The position numbers and the translations under genes are program-made. Below are positions 15,626 to 23,582 of a stretch of 29,626 nt of DNA, in pieces. Positions within the stretch are counted from its first letter, which is position 1. Each line of letters begins with the position of its first letter. Source of the DNA: Candidatus Limnocylindrales bacterium (GTDB taxonomy: Bacteria; Chloroflexota; Limnocylindria; Limnocylindrales; CSP1-4); assembly GCA_031292335.1 (NCBI GenBank), contig JARLHH010000237.1, positions 1-29,626 of the forward strand, written 5' to 3'. The notes under the pieces are model-generated. The model ran no database searches, had not been told where the DNA came from, and saw only the letters and a program-made list of their open reading frames with translations.

Positions 15626-16700
15626 CGGGGGCGGCCGCGAGGTGCGGCCAGGCGACCGGGCGGACAGCCGTTCACGGCGGCGCCGACCGGGCGCCGACGG
15701 GCCGTTGCGCGTCGGCGTGGTGGGGGCCGGCTTCATCGGCGAGACGCACGTCGCCGCGTGGGCCGCCGAGGGAATCCGCGCCGTGATCCACGACGTCGAT
15801 GCAGACCGCGCGGCCGCGCTCGCCGGCCGCCACGGGGCACGCGTCGCGGGGTCGCTGGACGAGCTGTTCGGCGGGGTCGATGTCGTCGACGTCTGCACGC
15901 CGACGGATCTCCATGCCGACGTCGCGATCGCGGCCGTGCGCGCCGGCCGCCACGTGATCTGCGAGAAGCCGATGGCGCGCACCCTCGCGGATGCGGGGGC
16001 GATGCTCGCGGCCGCACGCGACGCCGGCGTCCGGCTCTTCGTGGCCCACGTCGTGCGGTTCTTCCCGGAATACGTCGCAGCCCGGCAGGCCGTGTTGGAC
16101 GGCGCCATCGGCGAACCCGGCGTGCTCCGCTTCACCAGGGCGAGCTTCCGTCCGCGGCAGCCCGCTGGCCACTGGTTCTTCGACCATGCCAGGTCGGGCG
16201 GGATCGTCCTCGACCTGATGGTCCACGACCTCGACTACGCGCGCTGGGTGGCCGGCGACGTGGTGGCGGTCCACTGCCGGTCGGCCAGCGTGGCGCAGCC
16301 GGACGCCGGCGTCGACCATGCCGTCGCGATCCTTACCCACCGGTCGGGCGCGATCAGCCATGTGTCGGCATCCTGGGGATACGCGCCGCCCACGTTCGTG
16401 ACGTCGTTCGAGATCGCCGGTTCGCACGGTCTCATCGAGCACAGCTCGACGACGGCCGCGCCGGTCATGGCGTCACTGCTCGCCGGCGCCGCGGGCGGCG
16501 GCCTGACGGCGATGGCCGACACGAGCCTCGCCGGGGACCCCTTCCGCCTGGAGCTCGCCGAGTTCGCCGGTGCGATCCGCGACGGGACGGAGGCGCGGAT
16601 CGGTCCCGCCGACGGCCTCGAGGCGCTCCGCATCGCGCTCGCTGCCGACGAGTCCGCCCGGACCGGGGCCGTCGTGCGGCTCGCACGGGTGGTCGAGTGA
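15618..16700 (+). CDS. Gfo/Idh/MocA family NAD(P)-dependent oxidoreductase, copy 1
   Basis: A 360-residue sugar or cyclitol dehydrogenase-type protein. The Rossmann motif GVVGAGFIGETHVAAW lies at about residues 34-49, the EKPMA motif at 116-120 (catalytic Lys117), and the substrate-side motif LDLMVHDLDYARWV carries His203. The first ~30 residues are Arg/Asp-rich and unlike the family, so the true start may be an alternative codon nearer the Rossmann strand. The annotated ATG overlaps the upstream stop by 8 bases. It overlaps the next gene by a single base (TGATG). Family members oxidise a sugar hydroxyl, often giving 3-keto or 1-keto sugars. The exact substrate is not readable. Confidence 0.88.
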   Translation: MTDGGGREVRPGDRADSRSRRRRPGADGPLRVGVVGAGFIGETHVAAWAAEGIRAVIHDVDADRAAALAGRHGARVAGSLDELFGGVDVVDVCTPTDLHADVAIAAVRAGRHVICEKPMARTLADAGAMLAAARDAGVRLFVAHVVRFFPEYVAARQAVLDGAIGEPGVLRFTRASFRPRQPAGHWFFDHARSGGIVLDLMVHDLDYARWVAGDVVAVHCRSASVAQPDAGVDHAVAILTHRSGAISHVSASWGYAPPTFVTSFEIAGSHGLIEHSSTTAAPVMASLLAGAAGGGLTAMADTSLAGDPFRLELAEFAGAIRDGTEARIGPADGLEALRIALAADESARTGAVVRLARVVE

Positions 16701-17794
16701 TGTCCGTCCCGGTCGAAGCCCGTCAAGCCGTGCGGATCGGCCTCCTCTCCGCCGAGCATGTCCACGCGCCGACGTACCTCTCGCTGCTGGCGTCGATGCC
16801 GGGCGCCCGCCTGGTCGGCGTGTGGGATGAAGACCAGGGGCGCGCCGCGGCCGCGGCAGCCCCGGTCTCCACGCGCGCGTTCGACGACGTCGACGAGCTG
16901 CTGGAACAGGTCGACGGCGTCGTGATCGCGTCCGCGAACAGCCGCCACCGGCGTCTCGTCGAGGTCGCGGCGACGGCGGGCGTGGACGTCCTGTGCGAGA
17001 AGCCCCTCGCGACGACGGTGGACGACGCCCGGGCGATCGTGGACGCCTGCGACCGGGCGGGCGTGCGCCTGATGACCGCGTTCCCCACCCGCTGGAACCC
17101 CGCCGCGCGCGCGCTGGAGTCCGCCGTGCGGTCCGGGGCGCTCGGCGCGCCGGTCTTCCTGGAGGGCGTCAACACGGGGACGATGCCGGACATCCACGCG
17201 GCCTGGTTCGTCGACCCGGCCCGTTCCGGGGGCGGCGCGGTGACCGACCACGTCGTGCACCTGGCGGACCTCTTTCGCTGGATCCTGCGCTCCGAGGTCG
17301 TCGAGGTGTACGCGGTTGCCAACCGGATCCTCCAGGAGCGCTTCGCGGGCGTCGAGACCGGCGGGCTCGTCTCGATGCGCTTCGCGAGTGGCGTCTCGGC
17401 CACCATCGACTGCAGCTGGAGCAAGCCGCGCTCGTACCCGACCTGGGGCGGCCTCTCGGTCCAGGCGGTCGGCACGGGAGGGGCGTTCGGGATCGACGCC
17501 TTCCGGCAGCACCTCGCCGTCTATGGCACGCGCGAGACCGGGATCTCGTGGCCGGCGTGGGGCCCGAACGCCGACCGCGGGATGCTGGCGGAGTTCCTGT
17601 CCGTGGTGCGGGACGATCGAGAGCCGGCGGTGACGGGGATCGATGGGCTGCGGGCGGTGGAGATCGTCGACGCGGCATACCGCTCGATCGCGGCCGGCGC
17701 GCCCGTTCCACTGCGGGTGGGGGAGCGCGCGGGCGTGGCCCCATCCGGGCCCGCCGACGAGGGCGCAACGACTCGGAGGAGGGCGGACCGTTGA
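16700..17794 (+). CDS. Gfo/Idh/MocA family oxidoreductase, copy 2, atypical Rossmann motif
   Basis: A 364-residue protein with the EKPLA motif at residues 100-104 (Lys101) and the family C-terminal domain, including GGGAVTDHVVHLADLFRW. The dinucleotide loop is IGLLSAEHVHAPTY rather than the usual GxGxxG. A branch of the family shares this His-rich loop, so cofactor use may be altered but is not excluded. The ~30-residue tail after PVPLRVGERAG is polar and probably disordered. Its ATG overlaps the preceding TGA (TGATG), and its own stop overlaps the TTG start of nagA. Tandem pairs of Gfo/Idh proteins often act as partner subunits or sequential dehydrogenases. I infer the same here with low certainty. 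Confidence 0.85.
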   Translation: MSVPVEARQAVRIGLLSAEHVHAPTYLSLLASMPGARLVGVWDEDQGRAAAAAAPVSTRAFDDVDELLEQVDGVVIASANSRHRRLVEVAATAGVDVLCEKPLATTVDDARAIVDACDRAGVRLMTAFPTRWNPAARALESAVRSGALGAPVFLEGVNTGTMPDIHAAWFVDPARSGGGAVTDHVVHLADLFRWILRSEVVEVYAVANRILQERFAGVETGGLVSMRFASGVSATIDCSWSKPRSYPTWGGLSVQAVGTGGAFGIDAFRQHLAVYGTRETGISWPAWGPNADRGMLAEFLSVVRDDREPAVTGIDGLRAVEIVDAAYRSIAAGAPVPLRVGERAGVAPSGPADEGATTRRRADR

Positions 17795-18936
17795 GCGACG
17801 ACGCGGTGGTCGTTGGCCGGCTGGTGCTCGAGGATCGCGTGGTGCCGGGCCGGGTGGTCGTCGAGAGCACCTGGATCGCGGCCGTGGAGGCGGATCCGTC
17901 CGCGGCCGGCGGGCCGTGGATCATGCCCGGCTTCGTGGACGTCCACGTCCACGGCTGGGGCGGGCACGACGCCATGCACTCGGCGTCCTCCCTCGACGGG
18001 ATGGCTCGCGCGCTGCTCCGGCGCGGCGTCACCTCCTTCCTGCCTACCGCGGTCACCGCTCCGCCGGAGGAGCTGCGCGGCTTCGCGGAACGGGTCCGCG
18101 CGTGGATCCCCGCTGCGCCCGACGACGGGTCGGCGCCGCTCGGCTTCAACCTCGAAGGACCGTTCATCTCGCCCCAGCGCGTGGGCGCGCAGAACCCGGC
18201 ATTCGTGCGAGCCGCGGCGGAGACGCCGTTCGCGGAGCTGGAGCCCCTGCTCGACAGCCTCCGCATCACGACGATCGCGCCCGAGACGCCCGGCGCGATC
18301 GAGCTGATCCGCTGGCTCACCGAGAACGGCGTCGTCGCGTCGCTCGGCCATTCGGTCGCGACAGCCGACGAGGCGGAGGCAGGCTACAACGCCGGCGCAC
18401 GCACGACGACGCACCTGTTCAACGCGATGTCGGGCGTGCACCAGCACACGCCGGGCCTCGCCGCCGTGGCGCTGGCCCGGGACGACGCCTGCGTCGAGCT
18501 GATCGCCGATGGGCACCACGTGGACCGCGTGCTCTGGCCCCTGGTCCTGCGCACGAAGCCCGCGGATCGGCTGATCCTGGTGAGCGACGGGATCGCGCTG
18601 GCCGGGACGTCCCAGCTCCGGGGCATGCTCGGGGGCCTGGAGGTGGAGGTGCGCGGCGATCGCTGCACGCTCGTGTCGAACGGCGCCCTCGCGGGCTCGG
18701 TCATCGCCCTCGACACGTCCGTGCGGAACCTGGCGCGATTCGGGCTGGACCTGCCGCGAATTGCGGCGGCGGCGAGCGTCAACCCCCTGGCGCTGATCGG
18801 GATGCACGATCGCGGACGGATCGTCCCCGGCCTCCGGGCGGACCTCGTCGAGCTCGACGACGCGTTCCAGGTGCGACGAGTCATGCGGGCGGGACGCTGG
18901 TTCGAGGGCCCACGGACGACGTCGCCCGATGCCTGA
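17791..18936 (+). CDS. nagA: N-acetylglucosamine-6-phosphate deacetylase
   Basis: A 381-residue amidohydrolase that removes acetate from GlcNAc-6-phosphate, giving glucosamine-6-phosphate for NagB. Visible motifs are FVDVHVHG (H52, H54), FNLEGPFISP (E122, metal ligand), LGHS (H187), TTHLFNAM (H208), DGHHVD, and LVSDGI with catalytic Asp266. The length is normal. The start is a TTG at 17791 that overlaps the upstream stop (TTGA) and has a strong GGAGGAGGG ribosome site about 7 bases before it. The next ATG or GTG codons would remove conserved N-terminal strands. It is followed with an 8-base overlap by a ROK-like kinase and faces nagB on the other strand, forming an amino-sugar catabolic module. 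Confidence 0.93.
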   Translation: MSDDAVVVGRLVLEDRVVPGRVVVESTWIAAVEADPSAAGGPWIMPGFVDVHVHGWGGHDAMHSASSLDGMARALLRRGVTSFLPTAVTAPPEELRGFAERVRAWIPAAPDDGSAPLGFNLEGPFISPQRVGAQNPAFVRAAAETPFAELEPLLDSLRITTIAPETPGAIELIRWLTENGVVASLGHSVATADEAEAGYNAGARTTTHLFNAMSGVHQHTPGLAAVALARDDACVELIADGHHVDRVLWPLVLRTKPADRLILVSDGIALAGTSQLRGMLGGLEVEVRGDRCTLVSNGALAGSVIALDTSVRNLARFGLDLPRIAAAASVNPLALIGMHDRGRIVPGLRADLVELDDAFQVRRVMRAGRWFEGPRTTSPDA

Positions 18937-20398
18937 CCGCGCCCCCGCCGAGCGTCCGCGGCCGGTTCCGGGGCATGGGGGGTCGGCGGCGCTCGGACGG
19001 ATCGAGGAGCGGCACCTCGTCCCCCCTCGCGTGGCGCCGCCCCTGGATCCGGGGTTCCGGCCGGCGGCGCTGGCGGCCTCCCGGTTCGCCAGCCGGGTCC
19101 GGGCGGCGCGCTCGGGGCGCCCCGTCTGGCTCGCGGTCGCGCAGCCCGGCGGCACGTCGAGCCACCACGAGTCCTGGGTGTTCGAGGACGGGCCCGAAAC
19201 GGCATCGAGCGCGCGGTTCGTCGAGCGCGACCTGACGTTCCTGCTCTGGTCGCGGGGCGGCTGCAGGGTCCACGTCGACGGCCCGGCGTGGCTGACGGCC
19301 GCCCTCACCCGTCACTTTCGGACGGACCCGGTCGGCGTCTTTGACGCGGAGATGATGGGCCCCACGATCTACGGCGCGCCGTTCGAGGTCGTTTCGACGC
19401 CGCACGCGGACTTCCCGCCCGAGTCGACCGCGGCCGTGGACCTGGGCGGCCACCTGGACGGCTGCCGCGTCGGGTTCGACCTGGGCGCCAGCGACCGCAA
19501 GGTCGCCGCGGTCGTCGACGGCGTGGTCCAGTTCAGCGAAGAGACCGCCTGGGATCCGGGCCGGCAGGCGGATCCGGCATGGCACTTCGGGCAGATCAAC
19601 GAGTCCCTGCGACGGGCGGCGGACCACCTCCCGCGGGTCGACGCGATCGGGGGCAGCTCGGCCGGCGCGTTCGTGGACAACGAGCCCCGGGTCTCCTCGC
19701 TCTTTCGCGGCGTCCCGGTCGACCTGTTCGCGACACGCACGCGGTACCTGTTCCGCGACCTCCAGCACGCCTGGGGCGACGTCCCGTTCGTCGTGGTGAA
19801 CGACGGCGAAGTCACGGCACTTGCCGGGGCGATGCGTGTCGGGGCCGGGTCGCTCCTCGGCGTGGCGATGGGCTCGAGCGAGGCAGGCGGGTATGTCACG
19901 AGCGACCGTCTGCTCACGTCGTGGCTCAACGAGCTGGCGTTCGTCCCGATCGACCTTTCGCCGGCGGCTCCGCGCGACGATTGGTCGGGCGATGCGGGCG
20001 TCGGTGCCCAGTACCTCTCGCAGCGGGCGGTCGCGCGGCTCCTGCCGGCCGCCGGGATCGACACTCCCCGCGACATGGACCAGCCCGCCCAGCTCGTGGA
20101 GCTGCAGCGGTTGATGGCCAGGGGCGACGCCCGCGCCGCATCCGTCTACGAGACGATCGGCGTCTACCTCGGCTACGCCCTGCTGCAATACGCGCGGTTC
20201 TACCGGATCGACCACCTGCTCCTGCTGGGCCGGGTCACCAGCGGTGCCGGTGGCGACCTGATCCAGGAGACGGCGCGACGCGTGCTGCAGGCGGAGCAGG
20301 ATCGATCGGCCACGCAGATCACGTTCCACGCGGCGTCCGAGCGCGACAAGCGCCACGGGCAGGCCGTGGTCGCGGCGAGTCTCCCGCGGATCGCCTAG
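18929..20398 (+). CDS. Divergent ROK-like sugar kinase with a long N-terminal extension
   Basis: A 489-residue protein. From about residue 180 it resembles the actin-fold ROK kinases: a phosphate-binding loop GFDLGASDRKVAAVV (residues 182-196), an ADHLPRVDAIGGSSAG segment, VVNDGEVTALAG with a presumptive catalytic Asp292, and a second nucleotide loop MGSSEAGGYV. The zinc-binding CxCGxxGC motif of typical ROK proteins is absent. No family was recognised for the first ~175 residues, which include an aromatic and Arg-rich segment ERDLTFLLWSRGGCRV. Coupling to nagA (8-base overlap) suggests phosphorylation of an amino sugar such as GlcNAc, but the substrate is inferred. The first ~60 residues are Pro/Arg-rich, and a later start is possible. 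Confidence 0.6.
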   Translation: MPDRAPAERPRPVPGHGGSAALGRIEERHLVPPRVAPPLDPGFRPAALAASRFASRVRAARSGRPVWLAVAQPGGTSSHHESWVFEDGPETASSARFVERDLTFLLWSRGGCRVHVDGPAWLTAALTRHFRTDPVGVFDAEMMGPTIYGAPFEVVSTPHADFPPESTAAVDLGGHLDGCRVGFDLGASDRKVAAVVDGVVQFSEETAWDPGRQADPAWHFGQINESLRRAADHLPRVDAIGGSSAGAFVDNEPRVSSLFRGVPVDLFATRTRYLFRDLQHAWGDVPFVVVNDGEVTALAGAMRVGAGSLLGVAMGSSEAGGYVTSDRLLTSWLNELAFVPIDLSPAAPRDDWSGDAGVGAQYLSQRAVARLLPAAGIDTPRDMDQPAQLVELQRLMARGDARAASVYETIGVYLGYALLQYARFYRIDHLLLLGRVTSGAGGDLIQETARRVLQAEQDRSATQITFHAASERDKRHGQAVVAASLPRIA

Positions 20399-20439
20399 AC
20401 GCCCCGGGCGCCGCCGGCCGGAACCTGGGTCCCGCCAGC
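20399..20439. terminator. Convergent gap, possible shared terminator
   Basis: These 41 bases separate the ends of the ROK-like gene and nagB. They contain GC-rich self-complementary runs (CCCCGGGCGCC and GCCGGCCGG) that could fold, but no T-tract on either strand. If termination occurs here it is not of the classic hairpin-plus-U type. Confidence 0.2.
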
Positions 20440-21156
20440 TCAGCCCAGCAGCGCCGCCGCTTCCGAGTCGGTGAACACGGTCAGCCCGCGATGGCGCCGG
20501 AGGTACGAGGCAGGACAGTCGGGGCCCTCGGGATCGCGGAGGGCGCGGCGCAGGATGCCTGCCTTCCGCTCGCCCGTCACGAGGAGCCACACCTTCCGCG
20601 CGGCGAGGATGCGGTCCATCCCGAGCGTGATGCCGGCCGTCGGCACCGTGGCCGAACCGTAGCGGGCCATCGCCGCCCGTCGGCTCGAGGCCGCCAGGCG
20701 GACGACGCGGGTGGGACTGTCGGGGAGGGAACCCGGCTCGTTGAATCCGACGTGCCCGTTGATCCCGAGCCCGAGCACGACGAGATCGAGGTCGAGGGAG
20801 CACGCGGCGTGCCGCGCGACGGTCGCCTCCAGGTCCGGCGCGTCCACCTCGATCGTGTGCACGGCGGCGGGCGGGACCGGGAGCCGGTCCAGGAGCTGGG
20901 CTCGCAGGCGCGTGTCGCAGCGCGCGGGATCGCCCGGCGGCAGGCCCAGCCACTCATCGAGAAGGATGACGGTCGCCTGGGCGAATGAAGCGTCGCCGCG
21001 CCCGATGCGAGCCGCGAGCGCGTCGTAGACCGGGATCGGCGTCGCGCCCGTCGGCAGGCAGACCCGGAGCGACGGCGTCGACTGCAGGCGTTCGACGAAC
21101 GCGGCCGCAACCTCGCCGGCCCAGGCTGCCGCCTCGAGAGTCCGCAGCGCTGTCAT
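20440..21156 (-). CDS. nagB: Glucosamine-6-phosphate deaminase
   Basis: A 238-residue protein of the NagB/6-phosphogluconolactonase fold, converting glucosamine-6-phosphate to fructose-6-phosphate and ammonia. Motifs are LPTGATPIPVYDAL (phosphate loop), VILLDEWLGL, GLGINGHVGFNEPGS with the ring-opening His, and a C-terminal WLLVTGERKAGIL. The shorter length and the INGHVGFNEP form fit the non-allosteric bacterial NagB branch. It is on the strand opposite nagA and lies 25 bases downstream of the third Gfo/Idh gene, with which it is probably co-transcribed. A 6-phosphogluconolactonase is less likely because the full NGHVGFNEPGS signature is present. Confidence 0.9.
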   Translation of the reverse strand: MTALRTLEAAAWAGEVAAAFVERLQSTPSLRVCLPTGATPIPVYDALAARIGRGDASFAQATVILLDEWLGLPPGDPARCDTRLRAQLLDRLPVPPAAVHTIEVDAPDLEATVARHAACSLDLDLVVLGLGINGHVGFNEPGSLPDSPTRVVRLAASSRRAAMARYGSATVPTAGITLGMDRILAARKVWLLVTGERKAGILRRALRDPEGPDCPASYLRRHRGLTVFTDSEAAALLG

Positions 21157-21181
21157 CGAGCGGCTCCGGCCGGTCGCGCGG

Positions 21182-22381
21182 CTACCCGCCGGCGACGACG
21201 CGATCCACGTACTCTCCGCTCGCCGGGTCCTTCAGGATCAGCTTCTGGCGGCCATCGGGCAGGGTCTCGCGCTTGATCACGACCTGCCCCTCGAACGTCT
21301 CGGCTGCCGCCGCGATCCGCGCGGTCGACCCGCCGCGCCAGTCGAGGACGACCGGCTCCCAGGACCGGCTCCGGGCCGATCGGTAGCAGGCGTCCATGAC
21401 CGCGTTCACCACGTAGCCGTCGTACAGGGTTTCCTGCGGGACGGTGCCCTCGTCCATGGCGCGGAACATGTCCGTGAACATGTCCACGTAGCCGAGCTCC
21501 GAGACCTCGTCCCCGACCGGGAAGAGCCAGCCGGCGGCGCTCTCCGCCTTCTCCGCCACGTAGCCGCCGCTCCCGGCGGCCGAGAACATCTCGAAGCCCG
21601 TCCGCAGGAAGTGGTTCAGCCAGATCGTGCCGTGGGTGCCGGCAACCTCGTCACGCAGGTCCATGCCGCCGCGGAAGGTCCAGCTGACCTCGAACTGGCC
21701 GGTCGCTCCGGACTCGAACCGGATGAGCGCGATCGCGTTGTCCTCGTCCGAGATCGGGTGGACCAGGGTGTCGGTCGTGCACATAACCTCGAGCGGCCGG
21801 TTCCCCTTGCCCACAAAGTTGCGGATGATCTCGACGCAGTGGCAGCCGAGATCGATGATCGCGCCGCCGCCGGTCAGCCTGCCGTCCCAGAACCACGCCG
21901 AGTGCGGTCCGGGATGCGCCTCGCGGGAGCGGACCCAGGTCACGTCCCCGATCGCGCCGGCCCGCGCGGACGCGATTGCCTTGAGCGTCTTCGGCGTGTA
22001 GCAGAGGTCCTCCAGGTATCCCCCGAACACGCCCGCCTTCTCGACCGCCTCCAGCATCCGCTTCGCTTCCGCGGCGTTCCGACCCAGCGGCTTCGTGCAC
22101 AGCACTGCCTTCCCGGCGGCCGCGACGGCCGTCACCGCCTCCTCGTGGAGGTGGTTGGGGAGCGCCACGACCACGACGTCCGTCTCGGGGTGGCGGATCG
22201 CGGCCTGCATGTCGGTCGTCGACTCGGGGATCGCCCAGCGCTCGCCGAAGGCCGCGCCGCGGCCTTCGCTGCGCGAGTAGACGACGCGAACGCGGTCGCG
22301 GCCGCGCTGCCCGTGGAGCGTCATCGTGTAGAAATCCCCGATGAGACCGGTGCCGAGCATCGTGATGGCGTGGGTCTGCAT
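21182..22381 (-). CDS. Gfo/Idh/MocA family oxidoreductase, copy 3
   Basis: A 399-residue dehydrogenase with the N-terminal loop ITMLGTGLIGDFYTMTL, a VVVVALPNHLHEEAV strand, and CTKPLGR in place of the usual EKPxA (the catalytic Lys is kept, Glu replaced by Thr). The substrate-domain motif is GGGAIIDLGCHCVEIIRNFVG. The frame is open 116 codons further upstream, but the conserved fold begins at the ATG at 22381, with GGAGG 12 bases before it. The C-terminus carries a ~25-residue extra segment (IKRETLPDGRQKLILKD) that looks like a beta hairpin, which is unusual for the family. It is the first gene of a minus-strand pair with nagB, and a TACAAT -10-like hexamer lies about 33 bases upstream. Confidence 0.87.
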   Translation of the reverse strand: MQTHAITMLGTGLIGDFYTMTLHGQRGRDRVRVVYSRSEGRGAAFGERWAIPESTTDMQAAIRHPETDVVVVALPNHLHEEAVTAVAAAGKAVLCTKPLGRNAAEAKRMLEAVEKAGVFGGYLEDLCYTPKTLKAIASARAGAIGDVTWVRSREAHPGPHSAWFWDGRLTGGGAIIDLGCHCVEIIRNFVGKGNRPLEVMCTTDTLVHPISDEDNAIALIRFESGATGQFEVSWTFRGGMDLRDEVAGTHGTIWLNHFLRTGFEMFSAAGSGGYVAEKAESAAGWLFPVGDEVSELGYVDMFTDMFRAMDEGTVPQETLYDGYVVNAVMDACYRSARSRSWEPVVLDWRGGSTARIAAAAETFEGQVVIKRETLPDGRQKLILKDPASGEYVDRVVAGG

Positions 22382-22588
22382 GGTCGAGCGGGTCCTCCGT
22401 GTGGTTCCCGCCGATTGTACGGACGCACCGGGCAGTCCCGCGGGCGGATCGGGCACGGCCGCGATCCCCGCCGCGCCGCGCCTCGGCCCGCGCGCTCCAC
22501 GCGGCCAACCGCGCGTGGGAGGACACTTGCGTCGGCGGCCGGGCGTCCCCGGTCGTCGGCTTCTCCTCTCGCCATCCACGAGGTCCGC
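22382..22588. promoter_or_regulatory. Divergent intergenic region between copy-3 Gfo/Idh and the LLM oxidoreductase
   Basis: A 207-base divergent gap. Towards the minus strand, TACAAT (22419 to 22414) is a good -10 hexamer about 33 bases before the Gfo/Idh start, but I see no matching -35. Towards the plus strand I see no clear hexamers, only a GAGG ribosome site at 22580-22583. The ATCGATNATCGAT operator found elsewhere in the window is absent here, so these two genes may lie outside that regulon. Confidence 0.35.
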
Positions 22589-23527
22589 ATGATGCGTCCG
22601 CTGTTCGGGTACCACCTTCCCAACTACACGTTCCCCGGGGTCGCGCCGGAGGCGCTCTTCGAGCACGTCGCGGGCCTCGCCCAGCGCGCCGAGGCAGTCG
22701 GCTTCGACCTCGTCACGGTGATGGACCACTTCTACCAGATCGGCGGTGTCGGGCCGGAGGACGCGCCGATGCTGGAGGCGTACTCCACCCTGGCCGCGAT
22801 CGCGGCCAGGACGTCACGGGTCCGGCTGGGGGCGCTCGTCACCGGCGTCACCTACCGCAATCCGGCGCTCCTTGCCAAGACCGTGACCACGCTCGACGTC
22901 ATCTCTGGCGGCCGGGCGATCCTGGGGATGGGCGCGGCCTGGAACGACTCCGAGCACCGCGGCTACGGCTTCGACTTCCCGCGGGTCGGCGAGCGGATGG
23001 ACCGCCTGGACGAGGCGCTCACGATCTGCCGTCGGATGTTCACCGAGGAGCGGCCGACGTTCGAGGGGCGCTTCTACCGGATCGACGCGGCGCTCAACCG
23101 GCCCCGCCCGGTCCAGGCCGGCGGGCCGCGCATCCTCGTCGGCGGCGGCGGTGAGCAGCGGACGCTCCGCCTCGTGGCGCGCCACGCCGACTACGCCCAC
23201 TGGTTCCCGCTCGGGATGGAGGTGCTCCGCCACAAGACCGAGCTCCTGGAGCGCTACTGCGAGGAGATCGGCCGCGACCCGGCGACGATCGTCCGCACGA
23301 TGGCTGCCCCCGTCATGCTCGTCGCGACCGAACAGGAGGGAGCGGCCCGCCTTGCCGGCATCCCGCCGGAGCGACGCGGCGCGCTCGTGCCGGCGACGCC
23401 CGCGCGCGCCGCGGAGATCCTCGCGGAGTACATCGAGGCGGGCTTCGGCGGCTTCACGTTCGGCAACACGATGCTGCCCGGCGAGTCCCTGGACCTCGCC
23501 GGGGAGCTGATCCGTTCGTTCGCCTGA
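22589..23527 (+). CDS. LLM-class flavin-dependent (F420-type) oxidoreductase
   Basis: A 312-residue luciferase-like monooxygenase-family protein. It starts with the barrel strand LFGYHLPNYTFPG and shows FDLVTVMDHFYQ, VRLGALVTGVTYRNPALLAKTVTTLD, the glycine-rich GGRAILGMGAAWN, and RILVGGGGEQRTLRLVARHAD, all typical of F420-dependent reductases of Actinobacteria and Chloroflexi. Which cofactor (F420 or FMN) is used cannot be read directly. Two adjacent ATG codons (22589, 22592) both fit the GAGG ribosome site. It is transcribed alone and converges on the CinA-like gene. The family includes glucose-6-phosphate dehydrogenases as well as many oxidoreductases of unknown substrate, so a sugar role is possible but unproven. 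Confidence 0.85.
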   Translation: MMRPLFGYHLPNYTFPGVAPEALFEHVAGLAQRAEAVGFDLVTVMDHFYQIGGVGPEDAPMLEAYSTLAAIAARTSRVRLGALVTGVTYRNPALLAKTVTTLDVISGGRAILGMGAAWNDSEHRGYGFDFPRVGERMDRLDEALTICRRMFTEERPTFEGRFYRIDAALNRPRPVQAGGPRILVGGGGEQRTLRLVARHADYAHWFPLGMEVLRHKTELLERYCEEIGRDPATIVRTMAAPVMLVATEQEGAARLAGIPPERRGALVPATPARAAEILAEYIEAGFGGFTFGNTMLPGESLDLAGELIRSFA

Positions 23528-23582
23528 ACCCGGGGCGGCTGCCCGGAGTGCCGGACGCCGTGATCGACGCCCGCCGGTGGCC
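23528..23582. terminator. Convergent gap with a short hairpin
   Basis: The 55 bases between the two converging genes contain CCGGG (23530-23534) and CCCGG (23542-23546) flanking a 7-base loop, a possible weak stem. There is no T-run after it on either strand, so the call is tentative. Confidence 0.22.

Noticed and set aside
13001..16135. Open frame of over 1000 codons on the minus strand
   Set aside because: It lies antisense to the end of the PPDK-like gene, all of the flavoprotein and part of a Gfo/Idh gene, all with clear motifs. Its composition is Arg/Ala/Gly/His-rich with no recognisable domain. Such shadows are normal where third positions are nearly all G or C.
18881..20953. 690-codon minus-strand frame spanning the ROK-like gene and running into nagB
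   Set aside because: It is out of frame with nagB, whose NGHVGFNEP motif is clear, and antisense to the ROK-like and nagA genes.
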